From Candidatus Methanofilum arcanum (lineage in GTDB: Archaea > Halobacteriota > Methanomicrobia > Methanomicrobiales > Methanospirillaceae): a stretch of 26,852 nt of DNA. The translations under genes and the position numbers were made by a program. Of this stretch, positions 8,210-15,602 are shown in pieces. The notes under the pieces were generated by a model, which did not search any database, was not told where the DNA came from, and saw only the letters and a list, made by a program, of their open reading frames with translations. Each line of letters starts with the position of its first letter. Position 1 is the first letter of the stretch. The DNA lies in NCBI GenBank assembly GCA_031285085.1, contig JAITWW010000048.1:1-26852 (forward strand), given 5' to 3'.

Positions 8210-8231
8210 CTAACTTTCCAACCGTACAGGT
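7924..8231. repeat. Perfect 18-bp inverted repeat with arms about 270 bp apart
   Basis: ACCTGTACGGTTGGAAAG at 7924-7941 is exactly the reverse complement of 8214-8231. The right arm is the 3' end of the Cap15-like gene and encodes its last residues P-V-R-L-E-S. The left arm, read on the plus strand, encodes the same P-V-R-L-E-S followed by a stop (TAA). The match ends sharply on both sides, and I see no target-site duplication outside the arms. Confidence 0.85.
7985..8018 (+). terminator. Oligo-T runs after the biotin transport block
   Basis: Two T-rich stretches, CCTTTTTCT at about 7985 and CATTTTTTC at about 8011-8019, lie 110-140 bases after ecfT. Archaeal transcription commonly ends at such U-tracts without a hairpin. 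Confidence 0.4.
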
Positions 8232-8938
8232 AGCTTTTTTTCGCAAAATGAGGAAGTAGGTTCACGTTCCCAGAGTATATCACCCATCAGCGGACGTTTA
8301 TCAGTAATGGAAATGCAATCCCATGTTTTCCCTTTCATTTTATGTGGTTTTTCGCCCCCATTCGGGAAAATGTTCATGATATTATATCCGAAACGTCTTT
8401 CTGGAAATTCCTTCTCCTGTAAGGTTGAATAATAATCTACCTGATATAAAATATTTAGAGTATTATTTTCATCCCAACTTGCCATTATAGAGTGCCATTT
8501 AAGTTCATCTCCAGGGTGTGCAATTATTTTTGTCATTTGACATGTTTGTTCAATTATTATAGGATATTTATAATTATCTTCTTCTTTTTTCCACTCCTTC
8601 TCAGTATGATCATACCATTTCAAAAATGCTGTTTCTGACCATTCACCGCTTATATCATATTGTGGAAATTTTCTCTTCCAAAGTTTCGTATCAATATAAC
8701 TACATGATTTATTATATATAAATATTGCTAATAATGAAGGTGATGCAAAACCAAACAACATTAAAATCGAAGTTACGTAATCCATGTTGAATTGGCTTAG
8801 AAGATCACTGTTCTCTAAAAACTCCTTAGCCAAGTCATGTATAGAGAGGAGCCCCATGGCTGTAATGAACCAAATACCCATACATAGCTCTTGCAACCTC
8901 TTCTTCCAGTTTTCATAATAATCCTCTAACACTCTCAC
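8210..8938 (-). CDS. Two-TM plus beta-rich domain protein resembling CBASS effector Cap15 (orphan)
   Basis: The 242-aa product starts at GTG 8938 behind AAGGA-containing leader and a TATA box (8989-9001). Two hydrophobic segments (about 19-38 and 54-76) precede a beta-rich domain from about residue 94. That domain has landmarks DISGEW (95-100), YPIIIEQT, WHSIMASWDENNTLNILYQ, a later RFGYN strand, and MKGKTW followed by GDILWERE. This resembles the S-2TMbeta/Cap15 architecture, a two-TM anchor with a nucleotide-sensing beta-barrel that disrupts membranes in CBASS antiphage defence. No CD-NTase or other CBASS gene is nearby, so if the match is right it stands alone. Assignment is by pattern only; another lipocalin-like membrane protein is possible. 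Confidence 0.5.
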   Translation of the reverse strand: MRVLEDYYENWKKRLQELCMGIWFITAMGLLSIHDLAKEFLENSDLLSQFNMDYVTSILMLFGFASPSLLAIFIYNKSCSYIDTKLWKRKFPQYDISGEWSETAFLKWYDHTEKEWKKEEDNYKYPIIIEQTCQMTKIIAHPGDELKWHSIMASWDENNTLNILYQVDYYSTLQEKEFPERRFGYNIMNIFPNGGEKPHKMKGKTWDCISITDKRPLMGDILWEREPTSSFCEKKLPVRLES

Positions 8939-8988
8939 TTCAATGTTATCCTTCTTTTTTTAGGAGCTACGCAGAACGTCACATTCTC

Positions 8989-9001
8989 CATAAATTATAC
9001 A
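8989..9001 (-). promoter_or_regulatory. TATA box for the Cap15-like gene
   Basis: On the minus strand this reads GTATAATTTATGG, about 50-60 bases before the GTG start at 8938. Transcription would begin near 8965 and leave a short leader carrying AAGGA. Confidence 0.45.
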
Positions 9002-9209
9002 GTTTTTGTACTTTAAAATACTCCGTTTTCCTTCCCCAAAATAGATTGATAAAGGTTGTATTCACTTTCCAATGGCCGTTTACGGTGCTATTTCCTGTAT
9101 CAAGGCTGGCGGATATGATACGAATCATACCCAACCATTCTATCATGGGAACAACATACTCATACGCAAGAATTATCACTCTACAACGTTTCAAAAGAGT
9201 ATGCTAGCC

Positions 9210-9235
9210 AAACACTCACTCTAAACACTCACTCT
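9210..9235 (+). repeat. 13-bp tandem duplication abutting the start of the MBL hydrolase gene
   Basis: AAACACTCACTCT occurs twice without a spacer (9210-9222, 9223-9235), ending three bases before ATG 9239. This is where a leader or core promoter would be. Confidence 0.9.
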
Positions 9236-9238
9236 ATC

Positions 9239-10087
9239 ATGAAAGTAATAGTACTTGCTAGTGGAAGCACGGGAAACTGCATATATGTACAAGGCTCATC
9301 TGGGGCTATATTCATTGACGCAGGGAGGTCAGGAAAGGAAATCCTGGGAACAAAAAACGAACAAGGGCTTGCAGAGCGTGCAGGATGTAAACTCGATATG
9401 ATTGAGGGAGTTCTCGTCACCCATGAACATACAGATCATATACGTGGCCTGAAGCCAGTATGTTCACGCCTCAATATACCAGCATATGGAACCGCTGGCA
9501 CACTCTCATCGTACAAAGCCAAGTACTCTGGCACCAAACCTCCAAAATGTACGAATATAACATGTGGAGAGCCTTTTGAAGTAGCAGGACTCTCTATCGA
9601 GGCATTTTCAGTATCTCATGATGCAACAGATCCCTGTGGATATATGATAACTGATGGGGACCTCCGTTTAGGGTACTGCACAGATACCGGACATATCTCT
9701 TCTGCGATGCAAGAGACCCTAAGCCACGCCGACGCACTTGTACTTGAATCTAATCACTGCCCTGATATGCTCAAAAACGGAGGATACCCTCCATACTTAA
9801 AAAAACGGATTGCATCACACCGTGGGCATCTCTCAAATCCAGATGCAGCAGAGCTCCTCTGTGCACTTGCAAACAATCTGCATAGTGTTATCTTAGCTCA
9901 TATCAGCGAAGAAAACAACGACCCAATGTTGGCATTAAAAACTGCTGATGCCAGCTGCATAAATGATGATCTGCATCTCTTTGCTGCATCAACGATTCCC
10001 ACCAGATCGGCATGCATACGTGAATCAGGAAGAGAATGTTGTGTTTTTAATAAAGAAGCATGGAAATATAGTATTGATCTGATGTAG
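9239..10087 (+). CDS. MBL-fold metallo-hydrolase, WalJ/YycJ-like
   Basis: The 282-aa protein begins with the typical MKVIVLASGSTGNCIYV (ASGS-GN motif of the YycJ group). It carries the zinc signature H62-E-H64-T-D66-H67, a third-motif His in SVSHDA, an Asp in YCTDTGH, and the C-terminal LAHIS. The family includes single-domain phosphodiesterases or nucleases of the cytoplasm, whose archaeal substrates are unknown. Length is slightly above the usual 260 aa; residues after about 235 are a poorly conserved, Cys-containing tail. The gene converges with the minus-strand operon, whose last stop codon begins at the adjacent base, leaving no intergenic space. Confidence 0.85.
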   Translation: MKVIVLASGSTGNCIYVQGSSGAIFIDAGRSGKEILGTKNEQGLAERAGCKLDMIEGVLVTHEHTDHIRGLKPVCSRLNIPAYGTAGTLSSYKAKYSGTKPPKCTNITCGEPFEVAGLSIEAFSVSHDATDPCGYMITDGDLRLGYCTDTGHISSAMQETLSHADALVLESNHCPDMLKNGGYPPYLKKRIASHRGHLSNPDAAELLCALANNLHSVILAHISEENNDPMLALKTADASCINDDLHLFAASTIPTRSACIRESGRECCVFNKEAWKYSIDLM

Positions 10088-10480
10088 CTATGTCTCTCTC
10101 TCTCCAGAGTGACCATATACTAAATCAAGATTACAGCGCATATCTACCTCTTCAGGTGTAATAGTCAAAAAATCGTCAAATGATCCTTCATACACCATGG
10201 ATACCATTGATTCAGTGTCTTTCACCCTGACCCTCAAAAACCGAGCATGTGCATCAATATCAACTGCCATATCCCATTCCTTCTCATTCGTCCCGATACT
10301 CCAGATGGTACATCCTTCTGCTATCAGTGCAGCAACCATATCAGGATCAGCATATACTCTGCATGGATAGATTGCATTTTGTAACTGATACACAATCCCC
10401 AATTTCTCACTCATCATTGTTGTGAGGTAGATTCCATTTTCTAGATGGATTTGGCAGACAATGGCGGAGTACTCACTCAT
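10088..10480 (-). CDS. Hypothetical protein, paralogue B of a tandem pair
   Basis: The 130-aa product is not recognised. The chosen start ATG 10480 overlaps the end of paralogue A by 8 bases (ATGAGTGA), implying translational coupling; an earlier in-frame start at 10504 lies inside the upstream gene. It aligns by eye with paralogue A over most of its length: Q-I-x-L-E-N, L-Q-x-A-x-Y, P-D-M-x-A-A, S-I-G, V-D-I-D-A. It ends with YEGSFDDFLTITPEEVDMRC, which resembles the end of the exported 134-aa protein of the same operon. No signal peptide or membrane segment; probably cytoplasmic. Confidence 0.65.
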   Translation of the reverse strand: MSEYSAIVCQIHLENGIYLTTMMSEKLGIVYQLQNAIYPCRVYADPDMVAALIAEGCTIWSIGTNEKEWDMAVDIDAHARFLRVRVKDTESMVSMVYEGSFDDFLTITPEEVDMRCNLDLVYGHSGERET

Positions 10481-10898
10481 TGTTTTTCTCCTTTTGGGCC
10501 TCATTTGCTTTCATGGAGGAACGTTCCTCCCGAATAGCGCTTAGTACTTTATTCCATTGACGTTTCACCTGATCTGGGCGGTCACGAAGAAACGTTTTAA
10601 ATGTCGTTGCATACACAACCGCCTCTTCATTATCAACAGGCACGCTGATGGTCAGAACCTCATCCACTGCATCAATATCTACAAATAGTTCTCTTTGCTT
10701 TGCTGTCTTTCCGATGCTAACAACCTGAAATACTCTCGTAAGTTCAGCTGCTATCATATCTGGATGAGTAAAAATTCGTGCATGGTACAGAGCTTTTTGA
10801 AGAAGAAGAATAAGATCAAATTCACGCTCTACTCGTACTGTTAATATCACATCATTTTCCAATCGAATTTGCCCAGTAACAAATCCTAAACGCGCCAT
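10473..10898 (-). CDS. Hypothetical protein, paralogue A of a tandem pair
   Basis: The 141-aa product is unrecognised. Key positions shared with paralogue B are GQIRLEN (9-15), LLQKALYHAR, HPDMIAAEL, VSIGKT, FVDIDA and, near the end, a diverged version of the shared motif, YATTFKTFLRDRPDQVKRQW. A charged Lys/Glu-rich tail follows. It begins 39 bases after the exported 134-aa gene, on the same strand. The tandem arrangement looks like an old duplication, since identity is low but the pattern runs through the full domain. Soluble; function unknown. Confidence 0.65.
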   Translation of the reverse strand: MARLGFVTGQIRLENDVILTVRVEREFDLILLLQKALYHARIFTHPDMIAAELTRVFQVVSIGKTAKQRELFVDIDAVDEVLTISVPVDNEEAVVYATTFKTFLRDRPDQVKRQWNKVLSAIREERSSMKANEAQKEKNNE

Positions 10899-10937
10899 AT
10901 GGATTTATATATAGCTTGCCTTACGTATAAGGTTCGC

Positions 10938-11342
10938 TTATTCTTCATAAATTGTCCATCCACCAGATGACCCCTGAGGACGTGGTATACAGAAATAACA
11001 CCTTGTATCAACATCAATTGCGAGAAAATCAAGCAAAGAACCATTATATCCTTCTCCACTCAATTTTTCTACATATGTTGTTGTATCACGTTGCAGCGTA
11101 AACAAGCGATATGCAGGAGTGTCTGTAATGTCCTCTTCTGCAACTGATTTCTCCATTTCTTCCTTTGCTTTTTCTTGAGTGGACGCAATAACCTGTGCAG
11201 AGAGAGCCGATATATTAAATGTGGCCAGCTGGTTATTTGCCTCACCTACCTTTCTATCATTGGAAGCCGTAGTAACACTACAAAAACAGGCTAGTACAAG
11301 AAAAATAAGAAAAAAAACATGAAAAAAACGAGTTGAATTCAT
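10938..11342 (-). CDS. Small exported hypothetical protein (possible lipoprotein)
   Basis: The 134-aa product opens with a strong signal sequence, with hydrophobic core VFFLIFLVLACFC; V-L-A-C could be a lipobox, or cleavage could follow TTA-S-N. A polar helical segment follows (about 45-75). The C-terminus contains YNGSLLDFLAIDVDTRC, close to the end of paralogue B encoded two genes downstream, then a Pro/Gly/Ser-rich tail. The ATG (11342-11340) directly follows the TAA of the TPR gene, so the two are surely co-expressed. Function unknown; it is expected at the outer face of the membrane. Confidence 0.65.
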   Translation of the reverse strand: MNSTRFFHVFFLIFLVLACFCSVTTASNDRKVGEANNQLATFNISALSAQVIASTQEKAKEEMEKSVAEEDITDTPAYRLFTLQRDTTTYVEKLSGEGYNGSLLDFLAIDVDTRCYFCIPRPQGSSGGWTIYEE

Positions 11343-13154
11343 TTATTTCACACCCCTTGTTCTGGAATATATTCTCAAGCATCCAAGAGAGACAAACACT
11401 GCGTACAGGGTGACAAGAGGGGATAACGGTGTTTTCACACGAATTTTGGATGCAGTTCGATCATATCCAAGCTGTGCAGGAATATAATTCTGATCAACCC
11501 TCAGCGTTTCATTATACCAATATGCTGCATCAGCCATTCTTCCTTCCCGTTCAAACATGGAACCAACACTATGCAGTACTTCTATATCATCTGGGTAAAG
11601 ATGAAGAAGGTATGCAAGGGTATCATTTGCATCTTTTGTCTTTCCTGTTCGCGTCTGCAATGCTGCTTTTTCAAGCAGAAGGAAGATATCATTCTCATGA
11701 TACACAAGAGCCTGATTATATATATCAAGTGCTTCTTCCTTATTTCCACTCAATTCTTTGATTTTAGCCTTTTTATCCCAGATATCACGAGATTGTAAGC
11801 TTTGTGGTTCTTGTGTCAGTATCTGATCAAAAAAGACTACTGCACCATTTAAATCCTTTATGTCAGTTGAGAGTTTGATCTTCTCATTCCAAGCATCAAC
11901 ATTGTAGGGATCTAATTGAATAGCGGTTTCAAATGAAAGCTTTGCCTCACGGATCTCTTCAATCTCTTTCAGAACAAGTCCTTTCCCAACCCAAGCATCT
12001 GCCCTCCCTGGTTCCATAGCGATTGCGAGCCCAAAAGCAGCAAGTGCTTCATCATATCTTTCAAGAGCCATGAGCGCATATCCTTTTCCAGTTCTGGCAT
12101 CTATGGCAGCAGGATCGAGCTGAAGGGCTATATCATATGCAATTGTGGCTTCTTCGTATCGATCGTGCTGCTTGTAGGTGTACATATTTCCAATGCTTGT
12201 CCAGATAGCTATGTTTGCAGGCTCAACACTGAGTGCACGTTCATATACCTCAAGAGCAGCACCATAGCTACCCATTTCACTCATAACATGACCAAGATTA
12301 ATCAGCGTTTGGACACTGTTTGAATCCAGTTCAAGTGCTTTATGAAATGCTGCTATTGCATCTGCATTTCGACCAAGAGCTGCATATACCATGCCAGTAT
12401 TTGTCCATGCAACAGCATTTTTTGGGTTGAATGCAACTGCATTTGCATAGCTTCGTAGCGCCTCTGGATACCATTCAAGATGATACTGTGCATTTCCTTT
12501 ATTATACCATGAACTGGAATCTTTGCTATTGAGTTGCAAAGCAGCATCATATGAACTGATTGCAGTGAGATACTCACCTATGTTATAATAGGCATTTCCT
12601 TTTCCAAAATGCGAAGCTATATTTTTTGGATCTCGTTGCAATGCTCCTGAGTATGCATTTATCGCTTCTGCATAACGCCCTTGAGCGGATAAAACATCTC
12701 CTTTTCCAACCCAAGCAAGAGCGTCATCTGGATCTAACTGAATTGCAACATCATATGCTGCAAATGCATCAGCTAGATTATTCATCATAAAGAGAGCATT
12801 TCCTTTATTATACCAATAATCTGCATTTTTTGGATTTAATCGGGTAGCAACTTCATATGCTGCAAGTGCATCACTGATCTCATTACCCATAAACAGAGCA
12901 ACTCCTTTATTATACCATGCAACAGGATTATCTTGGTTCAATTGAATGGCTTGATCAAAGAGACTTACTGCTTGTGCATAGTCACCCTTACTGAATGCTT
13001 CATTTCCTTCAGCGACAAGTTTTTCATCAGGTCCTTCTTCTCCAGGTTCAGCCACAGAAATAGAAGGCATAGAAGATATGCAAAATACAATGAAGAGGGA
13101 GCAATAAAAAATACATGCAAAACATGCAAAGAGGCTCCGTTGTCTTTCTATCAT
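11343..13154 (-). CDS. Exported, membrane-anchored tetratricopeptide repeat protein
   Basis: The 603-aa product has an N-terminal signal sequence (hydrophobic core about 10-28, then MPSISVAEPG). About 14 TPR units run from residue 48 to about 565, with repeating WYNKGNAL, EALxAYxxAI and LDPxxxxAW patterns, and a hydrophobic segment near the C-terminus (LVTLYAVFVSLGCL) is followed by Arg/Lys. It therefore probably sits outside the cell, anchored at its C-terminus. TPR solenoids bind protein partners, and the exported 134-aa protein encoded directly after it is the obvious candidate. Similar multi-TPR proteins are abundant in methanogens; no specific function can be given. It heads the operon and is divergent from dadD. 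Confidence 0.85.
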   Translation of the reverse strand: MIERQRSLFACFACIFYCSLFIVFCISSMPSISVAEPGEEGPDEKLVAEGNEAFSKGDYAQAVSLFDQAIQLNQDNPVAWYNKGVALFMGNEISDALAAYEVATRLNPKNADYWYNKGNALFMMNNLADAFAAYDVAIQLDPDDALAWVGKGDVLSAQGRYAEAINAYSGALQRDPKNIASHFGKGNAYYNIGEYLTAISSYDAALQLNSKDSSSWYNKGNAQYHLEWYPEALRSYANAVAFNPKNAVAWTNTGMVYAALGRNADAIAAFHKALELDSNSVQTLINLGHVMSEMGSYGAALEVYERALSVEPANIAIWTSIGNMYTYKQHDRYEEATIAYDIALQLDPAAIDARTGKGYALMALERYDEALAAFGLAIAMEPGRADAWVGKGLVLKEIEEIREAKLSFETAIQLDPYNVDAWNEKIKLSTDIKDLNGAVVFFDQILTQEPQSLQSRDIWDKKAKIKELSGNKEEALDIYNQALVYHENDIFLLLEKAALQTRTGKTKDANDTLAYLLHLYPDDIEVLHSVGSMFEREGRMADAAYWYNETLRVDQNYIPAQLGYDRTASKIRVKTPLSPLVTLYAVFVSLGCLRIYSRTRGVK

Positions 13155-13345
13155 AGCGTATATATGTGTATGATGAAAAAAGGTAAAAAACCACTGTATT
13201 TATCGATGACACTTTATTTTTTTGATAGTTTTTGCCACATGAAAGTGGAAAAGTTGCTCGTAAGTTGCTTGTAACACAGTACACATACATTAAGATTGAG
13301 ATAGTATACGTATTCATGATCTCTGATCCTGTGTTCAATCGCAAC

Positions 13346-14614
13346 ATGTCAATACTCATCAAAAATACACGCATCAATCAAAAAAACCAAGATATCCTCA
13401 TCAATGAGGGAAAAATAGAATCAATAGCTCCAAATCAAAATGAGAATAGTGCTGAGCTCATTATTGATGGAACAAAGACGCTTGCTCTTCCAGGCCTCGT
13501 CAATACACACACCCATGCAGCAATGTCCCTCCTTCGAGGATATGCAGATGATATGCATCTACAAGAATGGTTATCTGAGAAGATATGGCCTCTTGAAGCA
13601 CATCTCACGGGAGAGGATGTGTATGTTGGAACAAAGCTAGCCTGTCTTGAGATGATCAGGTCTGGCACAACTGCGTTTAATGATATGTATTTTTTTATGG
13701 ATCACGCTGCACAAGCAGTTGATGAATCCGGAATTCGTGCTCAACTTGCGCATGGAATCATTACATTCGGAGATCCTGAAAAGTTCGCTGCTGAGCAAAA
13801 AGCAACAAAAGAACTTGTTTCCTGTGTCAAAAAAATGAAAAATCAACGTATTACTGCAGCTGTTGCTCCCCACGCCCCATACACCGTTCCCCCTGAACAT
13901 CTGAAATGGTGCGCAGAGTTCAGCGAAAAAGAGGATCTTGGACTTCATATTCATGTGAGTGAGACAGAGTCAGAGGTTCAGTCTGTGCTTGAAATGTACG
14001 GAAAACGGCCTGCTTTTTTACTTGATGAATGTGGTTGTCTGACAAAAAGAACCGTGATCGCTCATGGGTGTTGGTTGGATACTGATGAATGTGCACTTAT
14101 TGCGAAGAGAGGCACATCTGTTGCATATAGTCCATGCAGTAATATGAAGCTTGCAACAGGTCGAGCCCTTCCATATGCTGAATTGAAAGCGGCTGGAGCA
14201 ACTATTGGGCTCTCGACAGATGGGTGTTCATCAAACAATAACCTCGATATGTTCGAAGAGATGAAGTTTGCATCCCTACTTCAAAAATCTTTTTGGAACC
14301 AAGATACCGTTCTTCCTGCTCATGAGGCTTTCAGAATGGCAACTGAGTGTGGGGCAAAATCTATGCGTCTTCGAAGTGGCATTCTTGCTATAGGTGCACC
14401 AGCAGATATTATACTTGCCAGTTTAGATCATCCTTCCATGGTTCCATTGTATAATGATACTTCAAATGTTGTCTATGCAGCAAGCGGTGGTCTTGTTGAG
14501 ACAGTTCTTTGTGATGGTGCATTGCTCATGCATAAACACATGATCCCTGGAGAAGCTGAGATCCTGGAGAAAGCGAAAGCAACGGCAACGGAACTGATCT
14601 CTCAAGTGAGTTGA
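13346..14614 (+). CDS. dadD: 5'-deoxyadenosine / SAH / MTA deaminase (amidohydrolase)
   Basis: The 422-aa product is an amidohydrolase of the MtaD/DadD family, which deaminates 5'-deoxyadenosine, S-adenosylhomocysteine and methylthioadenosine in the cytoplasm. In methanogens this recycles products of radical SAM and methylation reactions. Metal and catalytic motifs are N-T-H55-T-H57-AAM, HIHVSE (H201, H203), AHG (H240) and STDG with D292 followed by CSSNNNLDM. ATG 13346 gives the usual MSILIKN start and family length. ATG 13316 and 13232 are in frame upstream. A TATA-like AGTATACG near 13302 fits a start at 13346 with almost no leader. Confidence 0.88.
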   Translation: MSILIKNTRINQKNQDILINEGKIESIAPNQNENSAELIIDGTKTLALPGLVNTHTHAAMSLLRGYADDMHLQEWLSEKIWPLEAHLTGEDVYVGTKLACLEMIRSGTTAFNDMYFFMDHAAQAVDESGIRAQLAHGIITFGDPEKFAAEQKATKELVSCVKKMKNQRITAAVAPHAPYTVPPEHLKWCAEFSEKEDLGLHIHVSETESEVQSVLEMYGKRPAFLLDECGCLTKRTVIAHGCWLDTDECALIAKRGTSVAYSPCSNMKLATGRALPYAELKAAGATIGLSTDGCSSNNNLDMFEEMKFASLLQKSFWNQDTVLPAHEAFRMATECGAKSMRLRSGILAIGAPADIILASLDHPSMVPLYNDTSNVVYAASGGLVETVLCDGALLMHKHMIPGEAEILEKAKATATELISQVS

Positions 14615-14683
14615 TCCTTTCCATGGGACGAAGTTACTCATCAAAGCTGATACTTTTAATACCTATTTTTTCAATAATAAAGC

Positions 14684-14938
14684 ATGTCTTTTTCAATCGA
14701 TGTTATTGATAAGCTCAGCGATTTAATCACAGCTGCATTTGCACTTGTAGCTGCACTCGCATGGAACACTGCAATTCAAGCCATTTTTACCGAGATTTTT
14801 GGGGAACAAAGCAGCATTCCTGCGATGCTTGGATATGCTATAACCGTTACTATCATTGCGGTGGCATGTGCAATGTGGATTGGACTCGCTGCAAAACGGG
14901 CAAAAGGTCGCACCACTTGTTCCTGTGGCAATGAATGA
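14684..14938 (+). CDS. DUF5654 family small membrane protein
   Basis: This 84-aa protein has two hydrophobic helices (about 13-38 and 47-69). It shows the pattern expected of the archaeal DUF5654 family: LITAAFALVAALAWNTAIQA, then IFGEQSSI, and a second helix before a basic tail. The tail ends in CSCGNE, so a metal or redox role of the two cysteines is possible. TATA-like sequence (about 14656-14662) is well placed for a nearly leaderless transcript. Function of the family is unknown. Confidence 0.8.
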   Translation: MSFSIDVIDKLSDLITAAFALVAALAWNTAIQAIFTEIFGEQSSIPAMLGYAITVTIIAVACAMWIGLAAKRAKGRTTCSCGNE

Positions 14939-15112
14939 GAGTTATACCATTCTTATCTCTCCATTTTATAGCACAAGCATGAGACTGTCCAGTGAAAGAA
15001 TGTTCGGTAGTTGGTAAGGTAAGAACTGATAATTCATTTCACTCATATTATATGATTGACATGCTGTCTATGTCGTGGTTCCCAAAACCACTTTTGCAAT
15101 GACCTATCTGGT

Positions 15113-15536
15113 CGCACGACGAGGACACACCTCCCGTAGAACCATCCTCCTCCGTTGGATGATTCGAGAGCTCGCCAGGCACGGCGAGGACGCGCCTCCC
15201 GTAGAACCATCCTCCTCCGTCAGATGATTCGAGAGGGATCAAACTGCCGTTCTTTCTGCGGCCCGCTTGTCCACTCACGTCGCAAATGCACCTTCCGTTG
15301 ATGGGATATGTGACAACTGCCGTTCTTTCTGCGTCCCGTTTGGCACTCGCGTCGAAAATCCGCCCCTACTACTGGGCTATCCAATACGCACCTGAACAAC
15401 CATTCGAAGGGTATGCGACCAACGGAAGCAGACCCCAAGTGCTTTTACTCAATTTTTCCCCAACTCGCCAGGCACGGCGAGGACGCGCCTCCCTTGAAGC
15501 CATCCTCCTTCGTCAGATGGCTTGAGAGGGATCAAA
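15113..15536 (+). repeat. Module A repeats (three copies) with a built-in hairpin
   Basis: Copies are at about 15113-15170 (partial), 15171-15243 and 15464-15536. They share CTCCCGTAGAACCATCCTCC (third copy diverged) and GATGATTCGAGAG-like text. The two full copies begin with CTCGCC-AGGCAC-GGCGAG (15171-15188, 15464-15481), a 6-bp stem with a 6-base loop. Confidence 0.85.
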
Positions 15537-15601
15537 CAGCCGTTCTTTCTGCGTCCCGCTTGTCACTCGCGTCGAAAATCCGCCCCTACTGGGCTATCCA
15601 A
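15244..15601 (+). repeat. Module B repeats (three copies)
   Basis: Copies are at 15244-15292 (truncated), 15317-15384 and 15537-15601. They share GCCGTTCTTTCTGCG, CACTCGCGTCGAAAATCCGC (full copies) and CTACTGGGCTATCCAA. Copy 2 differs from copy 3 by a 3-base insertion (ACT) and a few substitutions. Confidence 0.87.
15385..15459 (+). repeat. Dispersed module C, copy 1
   Basis: Contains GAACAACCATTCGA, then GGGTATGC-GACCAACGGAA-GCAGACCC and GTGCTTTTACTCAATTTTT. The stem GGGTATGC/GCATACCC has one mismatch in this copy. Confidence 0.85.
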
Positions 15602-15602
15602 G

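Larger units (their letters stand above)
8939..9238. other. Intergenic region between Cap15-like gene and MBL hydrolase, possibly decayed DNA
   Basis: This 300-base stretch carries the Cap15-like promoter and the 13-bp tandem repeat next to the hydrolase start. A 71-codon open frame (8979-9194, minus) contains nothing I recognise and overlaps that promoter, so I do not call it a gene. It could be remnant coding DNA. Confidence 0.4.

Noticed and set aside
7924..8231. A complete MITE or insertion sequence
   Set aside because: The arms are perfect but no target-site duplication flanks them, the right arm is within coding sequence, and no second copy is in the window; only an inverted repeat is claimed.
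8979..9194. A 71-codon minus-strand frame as a gene
   Set aside because: No recognisable motif, and it covers the likely promoter of the Cap15-like gene.
12353..12577. Frames antisense or out of frame within the TPR gene
   Set aside because: They arise from the periodic codon pattern of the TPR repeats.
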